From Paracoccus sp. MC1862 (GTDB lineage: Bacteria; Pseudomonadota; Alphaproteobacteria; Rhodobacterales; Rhodobacteraceae): DNA of 64,000 nt. How positions within the stretch are numbered: the stretch's first letter is position 1; every line of letters starts with the position of its first letter. A program made the translations under genes and the position numbers. The notes beneath the pieces were generated by a model that was given only the letters and a program-made list of their open reading frames with translations, had not been told where the DNA came from and ran no database searches. Shown here piece by piece: positions 1 to 9,300 of this stretch. Location: the NCBI RefSeq assembly GCF_016617715.1, contig NZ_CP067225.1:1364001-1428000 (forward strand). Reading direction: 5' to 3'.

Positions 1-49
1 GTGATCTTGGCACCCGCCCACAGGGGCAGCGCAGCAAGGGGCACGCCCG

Positions 50-532
50 ATGACAACCGATCGCCTGATCCGCGTCGAGATCGACGATTCCGCCCTGCCC
101 CCTGCCACACCCGAGATGGAGCAGGAGCGTCGTGTCGCTATCTTCGACCTGCTGGAAGACAACAGCCTCGCCCTGCCCGGCCGCCCCGACCAGCCCGCGC
201 CGGATGGCCCCTATGCGCTGCTGCTGGCGGTGCGCGACCGGCGGCTGGTGTTCGAGCTGTCCTCGGAAGCCGGCGAAAGGCTGGCCGAGTTCCACCTGGC
301 GATGGGTCCCTTGCGGCAGGTGGTGAAGGATTATTTCCAGATCTGCGAAAGCTATTTCGACGCGGTCAAGCGCCTTCCGCCCGCGCAGATCGAGGCCATC
401 GACATGGCCCGGCGCGGCATCCACAACGAAGGCGCGCGCACCCTGCAGGAACGGCTCGACGGCAAGGCCAGGGTGGACATCGACACCTCGCGCCGACTGT
501 TCACCCTGATCTGCGCGCTGGTGGCGGAATAA
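50..532 (+). CDS. UPF0262 family protein
   Basis: A 160-residue protein matching the UPF0262 family, a small conserved alphaproteobacterial family with no assigned reaction. The ATG is preceded by a purine-rich AAGGGG stretch. The protein is charged, has no signal peptide or membrane segment, and is probably cytosolic. It ends five bases before the GTG start of a phosphatase-like gene, so the two are likely co-transcribed, and this pairing close to his genes is usual in Rhodobacteraceae. The family call rests on recognition of the overall sequence; nothing in the window shows its role. Confidence 0.8.
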   Translation: MTTDRLIRVEIDDSALPPATPEMEQERRVAIFDLLEDNSLALPGRPDQPAPDGPYALLLAVRDRRLVFELSSEAGERLAEFHLAMGPLRQVVKDYFQICESYFDAVKRLPPAQIEAIDMARRGIHNEGARTLQERLDGKARVDIDTSRRLFTLICALVAE

Positions 533-537
533 CCCCC

Positions 538-1041
538 GTGGAGGCCAAGACAGGTATCCCGAACTCGGTCCTGTTCTGCTGCGATCACAATGCCATCCGC
601 TCGCCCATGGCCGAGGGGATGATGAAGAAGTTCTATGGGCGCCAGGCCTATGTGCAGTCGGCGGGCGTTCACAACGACATGGAGATCGACGGCTTCGCCA
701 TCACCGTCTGCCACGAGATCGGGATCGAGCTGTCACGCCACCGCACCCGCAGCTTCGAGGACATGCGCGACTGGGGCGACGACCTCGGGCAGTTCGACCT
801 GATCGTGGCGCTGTCGCCCGCCAGCAAGCACCAGTCGCTGGAACTGACGCGGCATTTCCATCTGGACGTGGAATACTGGCCGATCATGGACCCCTCGGGG
901 ATCACCGAGGCGCGCGAGGCGAAGCTGGCGCTTTACCGCCAGTCGCGGGACCAGATCATGGCCCGTATGCTTGGCCGCTTCGGCGAGCCGATCGAGTCCG
1001 AGGGCAGTGAGTCGCTGCGCGCTGCCATGCCGGACCGCTGA
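538..1041 (+). CDS. low-molecular-weight protein tyrosine phosphatase / arsenate reductase-like
   Basis: A 167-residue protein of the low-molecular-weight phosphotyrosine phosphatase fold. The loop CDHNAIRS near the N-terminus fits CX5R(S), with nucleophile Cys15 and Arg21, and the later DP pair (118-119) fits the general-acid position. I chose the GTG at 538, just after the UPF0262 stop, because upstream codons in this frame overlap the UPF0262 gene. It is probably a cytosolic phosphatase acting on phosphotyrosine or a small acyl-phosphate. The thioredoxin-coupled arsenate reductases share this fold, but the extra cysteine pair they need is not obvious here. It converges on hisH. Confidence 0.75.
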   Translation: MEAKTGIPNSVLFCCDHNAIRSPMAEGMMKKFYGRQAYVQSAGVHNDMEIDGFAITVCHEIGIELSRHRTRSFEDMRDWGDDLGQFDLIVALSPASKHQSLELTRHFHLDVEYWPIMDPSGITEAREAKLALYRQSRDQIMARMLGRFGEPIESEGSESLRAAMPDR

Positions 1042-1111
1042 CCTCTCCCTTCAATCTTCCTTGCCGGAACCCCCCGCGAGTGAGCCAAGGGGAAAAGCCC
1101 CGTGGCCACGC

Positions 1112-1747
1112 TCAGGGTCTCCAGTCGAGGAAATTGCCGAGGATGCGAAGGCCCAGCGCCTGCGACTTCTCGGGGTGGAACTGCAGGCCCAGGATGTTGT
1201 CGCGGCCCACCGCTGCCGTAACGGGGCCGCCGTAATCGACCGAGGCGACCAGGTCCTCGGGGCGCTCGGTGACGAAATGCCAGCCGTGGACGAAATAGGC
1301 GTGGCCGCCCGAAGGCACGCCGTCCAACACCGGATGCGGGCGGTGGAGGATCAGGTCGTTCCAGCCCATGTGGGGCACCTTCAGGCGGGGGTCCGAAGGG
1401 GCGATCCGTTCCACCCGGCCGGCGATCCAGCCGAAGCCCGGGGTCGGGCGGTATTCCAGCCCCTCGTCCGCCAGCATCTGCATTCCGACGCAGATGCCCA
1501 GAAAGGGGACGCCGCGCTGCGTCACGGCCCGCTCCAGCGCCTCGTGCAGGCCGGGGACGGCGTCGAAGGCCGCCCGGCAGGCGGGAAAGGCGCCGTCGCC
1601 CGGCAGGATGATCCGGTCGGCGCGGGCGATCACCTCGGGGTCGGACGTGACCTGAACCTCGGCGCCGCGTTTCGCGCCGACCAGCGCCACCGCCTTGGCC
1701 GCCGAATGAAGGTTGCCGCTTTCATAGTCGATCAGGGCCACGCGCAT
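1112..1747 (-). CDS. hisH: imidazole glycerol phosphate synthase, glutaminase subunit HisH
   Basis: HisH releases ammonia from glutamine and channels it to HisF, which makes IGP and AICAR in histidine biosynthesis. The 211-residue protein has the class I amidotransferase nucleophile Cys86 in GICVGMQ and the His191/Glu193 pair in QFHPEKS. I placed the start at the ATG at 1747, giving the typical N-terminus MRVALIDYES; the reading frame extends further upstream but that part overlaps hisB. One base separates the hisB stop from this start, so hisB-hisH are a tightly coupled pair. No hisF or hisA lies within the window. Length is normal. Confidence 0.95.
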   Translation of the reverse strand: MRVALIDYESGNLHSAAKAVALVGAKRGAEVQVTSDPEVIARADRIILPGDGAFPACRAAFDAVPGLHEALERAVTQRGVPFLGICVGMQMLADEGLEYRPTPGFGWIAGRVERIAPSDPRLKVPHMGWNDLILHRPHPVLDGVPSGGHAYFVHGWHFVTERPEDLVASVDYGGPVTAAVGRDNILGLQFHPEKSQALGLRILGNFLDWRP

Positions 1748-1748
1748 C

Positions 1749-2354
1749 TTAAAGCGCCCCCTTGGTCGAGGGCAGCTCGTCCCCCATGCGCGGGTCCGGC
1801 TCGACCGCTTCGCGCAGGGCACGGGCCACGGCCTTGAAGGTGGCCTCGGCGATGTGATGCGCGTTCAGCCCGTGCAGCCGGTCCACATGCAGGGTGATGC
1901 CGCCATGGGTGGACAGCGCCTGGAAGAACTCGCGCACCAGTTCGGTGTCGAAGCTGCCGATCTTCTGCGCCGAGAAGGGCACGTTCCAGACAAGGAAGGG
2001 CCGCCCGGACAGGTCCAGCGCCGCGCGGATCAGGGCGTCGTCCATCGCCAGGTGGAAGCTGCCGTAGCGGCGGATGCCGCGCTTGGTGCCCAGCGCCTGT
2101 CCCAGCGCCTGCCCCAGCGCGATGCCGCAATCCTCGACCGTGTGATGGTCGTCGATATGCAGGTCGCCCGTGGCCTGCAGGTCGATGTCGATCAGCGAAT
2201 GGCGGGCCAACTGGTCGATCATGTGGTCGAAGAAGCCCACGCCTGTCCGGCTGCGGGACCGGCCGCGCCCGTCCAGATCAACAGTCACCGTGATGTCGGT
2301 TTCTGCCGTCTTGCGGGCAACGGTGGCGCGGCGGGAGATGTCTGTATCGGGCAT
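1749..2354 (-). CDS. hisB: imidazoleglycerol-phosphate dehydratase HisB
   Basis: HisB dehydrates imidazoleglycerol phosphate to imidazoleacetol phosphate. The 201-residue protein shows the family's metal-binding histidine motifs: FFDHM near residue 45, DDHHTVED near 70, and NAHHIAEA near 165, plus the RYGSFH segment. The length fits the monofunctional bacterial enzyme without a phosphatase domain. It is the first gene of hisB-hisH on the minus strand. Its promoter should lie between it and the glycosyltransferase-like gene, in the stretch that also holds a strong GC hairpin (2434-2469). Confidence 0.95.
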   Translation of the reverse strand: MPDTDISRRATVARKTAETDITVTVDLDGRGRSRSRTGVGFFDHMIDQLARHSLIDIDLQATGDLHIDDHHTVEDCGIALGQALGQALGTKRGIRRYGSFHLAMDDALIRAALDLSGRPFLVWNVPFSAQKIGSFDTELVREFFQALSTHGGITLHVDRLHGLNAHHIAEATFKAVARALREAVEPDPRMGDELPSTKGAL

Positions 2355-2433
2355 GGTCGGCTCCTTGTCGAAGGACGGCTCGGCTTAGCGCAAGAGGATG
2401 CGGGGGTGCAACGGCAGGACCGCAGCGGGCGCT

Positions 2434-2469
2434 GCCCCCGCCGCGTCGGGACCGCGCCGCGGCGGGGGC
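2434..2469. other. GC-rich perfect hairpin between two minus-strand genes
   Basis: A 12-bp perfect stem (2434-2445 pairing with 2458-2469) with a 12-base loop lies downstream of the glycosyltransferase-like gene and upstream of hisB. No T-run follows on either strand, so it is not a clear intrinsic terminator. It may be a transcription boundary or a REP-like element. Confidence 0.4.
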
Positions 2470-2547
2470 CTTCCTCCCTGAAAACAACCCGCCGGATGGT
2501 CCGGGCGCTCGGAAGCCCGGGATATTTGCAACCGTTCGAAACCCCGG

Positions 2548-3741
2548 TCAGTCGAACCAGAGTTCGGCCTGCTTCAGCCGCCTGCGGATGCCGCGTTCCG
2601 GGGCGAGCGGCGGAGTGTCCGTGAACATCGGCCGGATCTTGCGACGGCCGGTGCCATCGCCGATCAACCGCTCGGCCGCTTGCCAGCCCGACAGCAGGGG
2701 CGCGATCCCGGGCATGGCGGCGATGGCCTCGAACTCGTCGATGGCGCGCTGGGGTCCACGGGCGTAAAGCAGGGGCAGGTTGCGATAATGCCAGGTCACT
2801 TCGCCGTCCAGTCCGGCCAGTTCCGGGCCGGGGCGGCCGCCGCCGAAGCTGTGGATCACCAGCGGCAGCACCGCCTGGTCGAGCCAAGGGTCCAGCGACT
2901 GGCAGGCCAGCGCCTCGCCCGGATCGTCGCGGACGGCCACCGCCCAGTCGCGGAAACGGCGGCCGAATTCGGGACCGTCCGCGCCGAAGAACCAGCCGGC
3001 GTTGAAGTAAAGGAACCGCTCCCAATGCTCATCGGGCTGGGTCAGGTCCAGCGCGCCGTCCATGTCCAGCCCGAAACGGTCGTAAAGCGAGCGCCAGATC
3101 GAGGCGTAGGTCTGGCGATAGGCCGGGGGCTGGGGCCAGCTTCCCTCGCGCCGCATCGAGGCCGAAGGCCGGGCGAAATCAAAGGGCAGCGCGCCGATGT
3201 CGCCGAGGATCAGCGTGTCGCTGTCGAGAAACAGGAAGGGCCGGCCGGGGTCTAGCAGCGCCAGCGCCTCGATCTTGTTGCCGTAAGGGTAGCTGCGGCC
3301 GAAGTCGCGGGCGATCAGCGGGCGGATGTCGGCACCAAGGGCGTCAAGCGCGGCGCGGGCCTCGGCCGACATGCGCGGGTCGGTGCCGGACCACGCGCCT
3401 TCCGGCTGCGGTTCGGCGACAATCAGGCGGCCGCGGAAACCCGGCGCGTTGCGGCGCAGGCTGGCGGCAAGGATCGCGGCCTGCCGGTCGATCCCTCCGC
3501 CTTGTGCGACGATGAGGATGTCGAACTCGGGCGTGACAGGGCTGGCGTCGGCACTTTCAAGGGCGGTGTCCGGCGGAGGCGTCGCAGCGGCCTTGCGGTC
3601 CTTGTCCGCGGGCTTCGTGCGCGCGGCGCGTTCCGCCTGCCGCTCGACCCGCACCGCCTCGCGTTCGGCGATGCGCCGGGCCTTGCGGGCCTCGCGTTCG
3701 GCCTGGCGGCTGTTGCGATCGGTGCTGTCCGTCATCTGCAT
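2548..3741 (-). CDS. glycosyltransferase-like protein with DxD motif
   Basis: A 397-residue protein with a basic, Arg/Glu-rich, probably helical leader (about residues 10-50), then an alpha/beta domain. The segment FLDSDTLIL has the D173-S-D175 metal/nucleotide-sugar motif typical of GT-A glycosyltransferases, preceded by YGNKIEAL as in GT8-like folds. No signal peptide is seen, so it probably acts in the cytosol. Substrate is unknown. The gene lies upstream of hisB with about 190 bases between, so it is probably transcribed separately. It is the last core gene before the tRNA-Tyr attachment site. The fold call is good; activity is inferred. Confidence 0.6.
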   Translation of the reverse strand: MQMTDSTDRNSRQAEREARKARRIAEREAVRVERQAERAARTKPADKDRKAAATPPPDTALESADASPVTPEFDILIVAQGGGIDRQAAILAASLRRNAPGFRGRLIVAEPQPEGAWSGTDPRMSAEARAALDALGADIRPLIARDFGRSYPYGNKIEALALLDPGRPFLFLDSDTLILGDIGALPFDFARPSASMRREGSWPQPPAYRQTYASIWRSLYDRFGLDMDGALDLTQPDEHWERFLYFNAGWFFGADGPEFGRRFRDWAVAVRDDPGEALACQSLDPWLDQAVLPLVIHSFGGGRPGPELAGLDGEVTWHYRNLPLLYARGPQRAIDEFEAIAAMPGIAPLLSGWQAAERLIGDGTGRRKIRPMFTDTPPLAPERGIRRRLKQAELWFD

Positions 3742-3793
3742 CCCCTTTTGTGGCGATCAGCGGCCACCATCTGCCCGGCCTGAAAAGGGAGAA

Positions 3794-3855
3794 TGGTGGG
3801 CGACCCTGGAATCGAACCAGGCATGGGTCTCCCCGGCGGAGTTACAGTCCGCTGC
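3794..3855 (-). repeat. attachment site: duplicated 3' part of tRNA-Tyr (left end of island)
   Basis: These 62 bases are identical to 49381-49442, the 3' part of the intact tRNA-Tyr gene: anticodon stem-loop, variable arm, T arm, 3' acceptor strand and encoded CCA. The 5' half of the tRNA is missing here. The match ends abruptly on both sides. A direct repeat of a tRNA 3' end next to a tyrosine integrase is the classic footprint of site-specific integration; this copy is the displaced original 3' end on the far side of the island. Confidence 0.95.
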
Positions 3856-3886
3856 ATGTGATTACCACATACTTCTAAGTTCTTGC

Positions 3887-3985
3887 TGTAAGCAGACATT
3901 CGATTGATTCCTTAGAGAATCCTGTTCTAAGTGTCCGTCACTAGTCGCCGGAACTTCTACCTCTGGTGCTTACAATACGCTTACA
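3887..3985. promoter_or_regulatory. putative integrase arm-type sites, left end
   Basis: GCTTACA occurs at 3968-3974 and 3979-3985 (11-base pitch), with an inverted copy at 3887-3893. The same heptamer occurs three times just inside the right end (49302-49333). Repeats near both ends and close to the int start are expected of arm-type binding sites for the integrase or excisionase. Binding is inferred. Confidence 0.5.
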
Positions 3986-4002
3986 AGCTCAAAACGGTGA
4001 TC

Positions 4003-5259
4003 ATGGCTGACAACCGGATGAAACTCACCAAAGCCAGCATCGCAACGCTGCCTGGCATTCCCGAGGGAGGCAAGCAAGTGCTCATCTGGGACACAGAGAT
4101 ACGAGGCTTCGGTCTGCGAATCGCGCCTGGTGGGACGAAGTCCTACGTGATGCAACGCCGGGTAGGACGCCAGACCAGGCGTATAACTATCGCCCGTGCT
4201 GACGACATGACGCCAGAGTCTGCGCGCAAGAAAGCGCTTATTCTCGCGGGTGAGTTCGCGCAGGGAGTCGATCCAGTTGCCGTGAGGCAAGAAGAAGCAC
4301 GTCGAGGCCAGACGCTTCGTCACGCCATGGAGGCCTACATCGCGGCCCCCAAGAAAAAGGGAGTCGGTAAGGGAGGCGAGAAGAAGGCGCGCACGAAGCG
4401 CGACGTGCGGGTCGTGATGCAGCGCCGGTTCGGGGACTGGCTCGACAAGCCGCTAGTCGAGATCACTGAGAGCATGGTTAAGGAGCGCCACGCCTCGGTC
4501 ACCCGGGCATCACCGGCGCAGGCCAACCTCGCCTTTCGCTACCTGCGAGCGGTCATAAACAATGTCATAGCCGATGTGGACGAGGGCGAGCCCCCTATCC
4601 TCAAGGTAAATCCTGTCACCAGGCTGAACCGGCTCAACCAGTGGGCTGACGTGCGTCCCGCTAAAGGCAGGATCCCCGATGCAAGAATTCCCGAATGGGT
4701 CGACGCCGTGAAGACTGGCTTAGACGACCTTCCGCATGGCGCCGAGATGCGCGATGCACTACTTTTCTTGCTGCTCACTGGGGCCCGGATCGGAGAACTC
4801 TTTGGATCGAAGCCGGACAATTATCCCCCGCTTCGCTGGTCCAGTATCGACTTCAGACAGAGCAAGGTGACTTTCCCAGATACAAAGAACCGCCTAGACC
4901 ATGAATTTCCCCTGCCCCGTGAACTGAAGATCCTACTCGAGAACAGGAAAGGCCGCGCCGGTCCTGAGTATGTCTTTAGTAGTATAAGCGGTGAGCTTCC
5001 GAGCGACCTGCGGCCAGCCTTCCGTCGCATGGCGTCGTTGACCGGTATCGACGTCACTGCTCATGATCTAAGACGCACCTTCTCCAGCGTTGCAAGCAAA
5101 TTGGATATCTCGATCTACAAGATTAAGCAGCTGACGAACCACATCAGCGGAAACGACGTGACCGCTGACTATGTCGAAGTGGAGATCGAAGAACTCCAAG
5201 AGGCCATACAAAAGATCGAGGATCACATCCTGCGTCCGATTAAGAAGGATGACGTGTAA
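4003..5259 (+). CDS. int: tyrosine-type site-specific integrase of the island
   Basis: The integrase that would recombine the island with tRNA-Tyr. The N-terminal part fits the DUF4102-type arm-binding domain (WDTEIRGFGLRI), followed by a core-binding region and a catalytic domain with the full set: Arg262 in LTGARIGEL, Lys295, His354-x-x-Arg357 in HDLRRTF, His380, and the nucleophile Tyr390 in TADYVEV. The frame is open upstream to 3931, but the ATG at 4003 gives a family-like N-terminus (MADNRMKLTK) and leaves the GCTTACA sites outside the gene. It lies right next to the left attachment site and reads into the island. Its stop overlaps the next ATG by one base. Confidence 0.93.
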   Translation: MADNRMKLTKASIATLPGIPEGGKQVLIWDTEIRGFGLRIAPGGTKSYVMQRRVGRQTRRITIARADDMTPESARKKALILAGEFAQGVDPVAVRQEEARRGQTLRHAMEAYIAAPKKKGVGKGGEKKARTKRDVRVVMQRRFGDWLDKPLVEITESMVKERHASVTRASPAQANLAFRYLRAVINNVIADVDEGEPPILKVNPVTRLNRLNQWADVRPAKGRIPDARIPEWVDAVKTGLDDLPHGAEMRDALLFLLLTGARIGELFGSKPDNYPPLRWSSIDFRQSKVTFPDTKNRLDHEFPLPRELKILLENRKGRAGPEYVFSSISGELPSDLRPAFRRMASLTGIDVTAHDLRRTFSSVASKLDISIYKIKQLTNHISGNDVTADYVEVEIEELQEAIQKIEDHILRPIKKDDV

Positions 5260-5966
5260 TGTTTTATGTTCCCGGATGGATTTCTTTAAAGGAAGTTGTT
5301 TTAGGAATTAGAGGTATTTATCGCGAAGCTGAAGTGGTAGAATTCTCAGATATCACGGATGCCGAAGAAAAGAGTCCTTATCTTCATCACATAAAGAAAT
5401 CAAATCGCCTAGTATGGCACAAACTAAAAGAATGGGCAAATAATGATCAACTTGGCGTCCTAATGCCAAATGGATTTGTAGTGCTCGCCTCCGAGGCACT
5501 AATACAGTGCCCCGATACTTCTATCGAGATGGGCGCCTGCATCAACCTGATGGATTGCACAGTCGGGTCGGCGACATGGGGGATGGAGAGACTCGACGGA
5601 TGCACCGACCGCTATGAGCAGCTGGAAACTTTAGAGGAAAAGCAAGTAAAGTATGGAGCTTACCTCTTCTGCCCGGTTGTCGTCGACGAGGGTGCATATG
5701 GTCCACTTTTGACGACTCTTTATGGCCGAGATCGTCCGAGGCGTGAAAAGCTCACAATAAATGACATCGCCGACGAGGTTATCGCGATTTATCATGAAGG
5801 AACGGTGCGGCCGACTCGAAAATGGGTGCGCGAGACCTACCTGCCTAACGAGAAATACGAGACCTTCCAAGCCGTTTGGAAAGAAATCACTGCCCGCTGC
5901 CCAGACTTGGCGCAGGGCGGGCGACCCAAGAAACCTGAACAAAATACCACAGTAAATCTGAAATAA
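5259..5966 (+). CDS. uncharacterised protein coupled to the integrase
   Basis: I do not recognise this 235-residue protein. Its ATG shares one base with the integrase stop, so the two are translationally coupled. It has no signal peptide or membrane segment. The C-terminal third is basic, has a possible helical DNA-contact region, and ends in a GGRPKKPEQ-like tail that would suit nucleic-acid binding. Codon use and base content are clearly more AT-rich than the flanking core, which marks it as transferred with the island. A directionality or integration helper is a reasonable guess from position only. Confidence 0.6.
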   Translation: MFYVPGWISLKEVVLGIRGIYREAEVVEFSDITDAEEKSPYLHHIKKSNRLVWHKLKEWANNDQLGVLMPNGFVVLASEALIQCPDTSIEMGACINLMDCTVGSATWGMERLDGCTDRYEQLETLEEKQVKYGAYLFCPVVVDEGAYGPLLTTLYGRDRPRREKLTINDIADEVIAIYHEGTVRPTRKWVRETYLPNEKYETFQAVWKEITARCPDLAQGGRPKKPEQNTTVNLK

Positions 5967-5990
5967 ACCTGAAATAAACCTGGAAAAATC
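5958..5990 (+). repeat. tandem 11-bp direct repeats
   Basis: CTGAAATAAAC occurs twice in tandem (5958-5968, 5969-5979), followed by a decayed third unit (5980-5990). They overlap the stop of the upstream gene and precede the excisionase-like gene by about 80 bases. One helical turn per unit suggests a protein-binding array. Confidence 0.55.
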
Positions 5991-6004
5991 GTCGCACTTT
6001 CAAT

Positions 6005-6034
6005 TTGCATTCTCCCGCGACCCCCTCCTAATAT
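6005..6034 (+). promoter_or_regulatory. candidate sigma-70 promoter of the excisionase-like gene
   Basis: TTGCAT at 6005-6010 and TAATAT at 6029-6034 are separated by 18 bases, and lie upstream of the small helix-turn-helix gene at 6072. The tandem 11-bp repeats lie just upstream of the -35 box, so they could regulate this promoter. Confidence 0.5.
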
Positions 6035-6071
6035 GAACTTAGATTGAATACTCGATAGAAGGAGACGGCAA

Positions 6072-6284
6072 ATGGCGCAGGGCGACCTCGTCCCGAAGAC
6101 TGCAATGCTTCCGGTCCTTGTTACTCAGGAGGAAGCCGCTAATATTCTCGGAGTATCCAAGAAATGGCTCGAACGTGATCGCTGGGCTGAACGCCGCATT
6201 CCTTATGTTAAGATAGGCCGCGGCGTTCGGTATCGGATTACCGACATTGCCGCCTACATTGAGGCAAACGTTCAAGCCGCCTGA
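6072..6284 (+). CDS. small helix-turn-helix excisionase / AlpA-like protein
   Basis: A 70-residue protein with a MerR-like winged helix of the kind found in excisionases and AlpA-type regulators: VTQEEAANILGVSKKWLERD makes the helix-turn-helix, then RIPYVKIGRGVRY forms the wing. A strong AGAAGGAGA ribosome site precedes the ATG. With the integrase two genes upstream, its likely job is to bind near the island ends and favour excision, or to control int. Which of these it does cannot be decided from sequence. Confidence 0.75.
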   Translation: MAQGDLVPKTAMLPVLVTQEEAANILGVSKKWLERDRWAERRIPYVKIGRGVRYRITDIAAYIEANVQAA

Positions 6285-6341
6285 GTTACCATCTAACCTG
6301 CCGGCTGTGGGCTACGTCAGCCTAGCGTCCTACTTAGGACG

Positions 6342-9300
6342 TCAGGCAGCGGCCAAGGTGACCGTGCTCCGGCCGCTCCCCCGGCTCATGACCTTCACCT
6401 GAACGGGTATGCGTTCCTTCATCGCCGCGACATGGCTGATGACGCCGATCGTCCGCCCTTGGCTCTGGAGTCGCTCCAGGGCATTGATCGCAAGATCGAG
6501 GCTTTCACTATCGAGCGAGCCGAAGCCCTCGTCGATGAAGAGGGTTGTGGGCATCCCGCCCTGCCCACCCATGCGCGAGAGCGCCAGGGCGAGAGACAAC
6601 GAGACGAAGAAGCGCTCGCCGCCCGAGAGGCTGCGCGTCGATCGCACCTCGCCGGCCATGTCGGCATCGATCACATGCAGCGCCAGGCCCTCGGCCTGCG
6701 CCAAGCGATAGCGCGGCTTCAGCTCGGCAAGATGCTGGTTGGCCCGCTCGACCAGCATGCCCAGCGTCACGGCTTGGGCGATCCGGGCAAACTTGTCGCC
6801 TGAGCGCGAGCCAACGGCATGGTTCACTGCCGTCCAGGTGTCGTTTTCCAGCTTCGCTGCCTCGATCTGGCGGTCGAGATCCGCTAGGCTGGCGCGCGCC
6901 AGGTCATCGGTGACGATCATGTTGCTGATCGCGCCCATGCGCTCGCGCCGGGCGGCCTGGGCGGTCTCGATCTCGCCGGAGATTGCACGCAACGTCTCGG
7001 CATCGCGCTCCGGCACCCCGGCTTCCAGCAGCGCCGTGTAGTCCAGGCTGCGGTCATGCGCCGTCGTCGCCGTGCGGGTGACAGCCTGGTCGAGCTCCTG
7101 CAGCTTCTGCCGCAGTGCCCGGATCTCCTCGGACCGCATGGCAAGGATGCCCGCGAGCCGCTCCGGCGTGAGCCCCGCGGACTGCAGGGCCTCGGCAAGG
7201 GTGCTCTCGGCCGCGGTGACGCGCCGCCATGCATCTTCCAGGGCCGCGGTCACGCCCTCCTGCCGCGAAGTGGCGGTGGCGAGCTTCGTGGCGGCTTCCG
7301 ACAGGGCCGTGACGGCGCCGTCGCGCACGTCCTGCGCCTCCAGCCGGATATTGTTCCAGCGGGTGCGATGGGCGCCGGTCTCCTCGCCATCAAGGAGCTG
7401 CGACCGCTCGCTTTTCAGCCCGGCCAAAGCATCGCGCCGGCCGCTGGCCATGGCGCTGGCCTTCTCCAAGCCTTGGGTCGCAGCCTCGCACGAGGCCCCT
7501 GCGCTCGCGATCTTCGGTCCCAGCTCGGCCAAGTGCTTCTCGGCCTTATCCCGCGCCTTGCAGCTGGCATCCCAAGCCCCAACCATGGCCTTCAGCCTTT
7601 CCTGGATCCCGGCTGCGGGTCATCGAGGGAGGGAGCCTCGAGCCCGAGGACATCCAGGCAGGGGGCGAGCCTGTCATCAAGGCCGGCGATGATCATCCCG
7701 GCCTGGCCGATCTTCTCCTCCTGCACGGCAATCTGCCGCTCGGCATCGGCGATGTCGCGGGCGAGCTGCGCCATGCTGACGGCACGCTTGTCCCGGCCGG
7801 CCGCCAAGACATCGCGGGTCCTGCGCTCCCCGTCGCTGCTGCGCCGCAGCCGGGTGCTCTTACGGATGGCCTCCTGAAGCTCGGACCGGCGGGCGGAGAT
7901 ACTGGCCTGCAGGGCTTCGATCGCCTGGATCGTCCAGCCATCACCGGGCTCTGCGATCCCGGCATCCATTGTTGCCAGCTTATCCGCCGCAGCAGCCAGG
8001 GCCTTGCGCGCCGTCTCGGCACGGCTCTCCGCGGCAACCACGGCATTCCGGGCCTGGGCCGCGCGGGCCTCGTGCTCTGCCTTGGCTCGGCCGGCTTCGA
8101 CATATTCCTGCTTGGCATCCTCATGTGCCTTGCGGGCGGCCTGCATCTCCAGGCGCAGGGCCTCGGCGGCCGCGGCCCGGCCGGGATCGGCCAGGAAGGG
8201 ATGCTCGGTCCCGCCGCAGACAGGGCAAGGCTCACCCTGCTCAAGACCGGCCCTCATCTGCGCCGCGGCCGCCGAGGCCGCATCTTCGGCGCGCTCGAGG
8301 GGCTTCCGGAGTGCCTCGACGGCGCCCGCAGCCTTCAGTCCCTTCTCCTTGATCTGCTCCAGACGCGCAGCCTCTGCCCCGGCCAGGGCCAAGGCATCCT
8401 TCTGCTGGGCCGCCGCCGTTGCGGCTTCCCCGCTGGCACGCTGCAGGTCGCGCGCCTCGCGGAGCATGCCGGCGAGATGGTCTCCGGCCCTGCCCAGCCT
8501 TCCATCCTCCTGCGCGGGTTCGGCCTTCTCGATCTCCTCGATCTCCGTGGTGAGCTCGGAAATCCGCTCGTCATGGAGCTGGATGGCGGCGAGGTCCTCT
8601 CGGTCCTTCTCCTGCAGCAGCGTGTGCTCGTCCGCGGCCTTCTGCTGGCGCTTCTTCTGCTCCTCGAGAGCCGCCTCGGCAGCCTCGCGTTCAACGCGCT
8701 GGGCATTCCTCCGGCCGAAGCAGTCGGAGATGTCCGTCCAGGATGCCGCGACCGGCTCGATCCCGGCCATGTCCTTCAGCTTCGAGATGGCCGCATCCCG
8801 GTTGCTGCGGGCCGCCTTCTCTTCCTCTCCCAGTGACCGGAGCGTGGCCGACCGGCTCTGCTGCTCGGCCTTGGCCGCGCCCTCCAGCCTTTCCGCCTCC
8901 GCCAGCTCCAACGCAGCAGTTTCAATGGCGCTGTCGAGCCGCGAAGCTTCGGTCCAGACCGGTCCAAAGCCCTTGAAGCCTGCCTCGGCCTCGTCATGGG
9001 CCTTGCTGGCCGCCTCTTTGGCAGACTGGGCTGCCTGCAAGTCGTCCTGAGCCTTGGTCAGGTCGATGTCTGCCTGTTTCAGCGTCGCCTCGGCACCGGC
9101 AGCATCGCGCCGGCACTGCGCCACGGCATCATTGCGGTCGCGCAGCGGCAGGCCCTTGTCGATCTCCTCCAGCCGGGCCCTGTCCGCGGCGGCTCCGGCC
9201 TGTGCCTGCAGCGCGGCTTCGGCGGCGCTGGTGGCGGCATCGCGCCGCTGGCGGGCGGTCTCGATCTCGGCGTGGCGCCGCAGGTCGGCCTGAACGCCCG

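Noticed and set aside
1..537. The long plus-strand frame from 1 as part of the phosphatase
   Set aside because: It overlaps UPF0262 in another frame and reads as Arg/Ala/Gly-rich shadow sequence. The GTG at 538 gives a normal-length phosphatase.
3794..3855. A second tRNA-Tyr gene
   Set aside because: Only the 3' part is present; the 5' acceptor strand and D arm are replaced by island DNA. It is an attachment-site duplicate.
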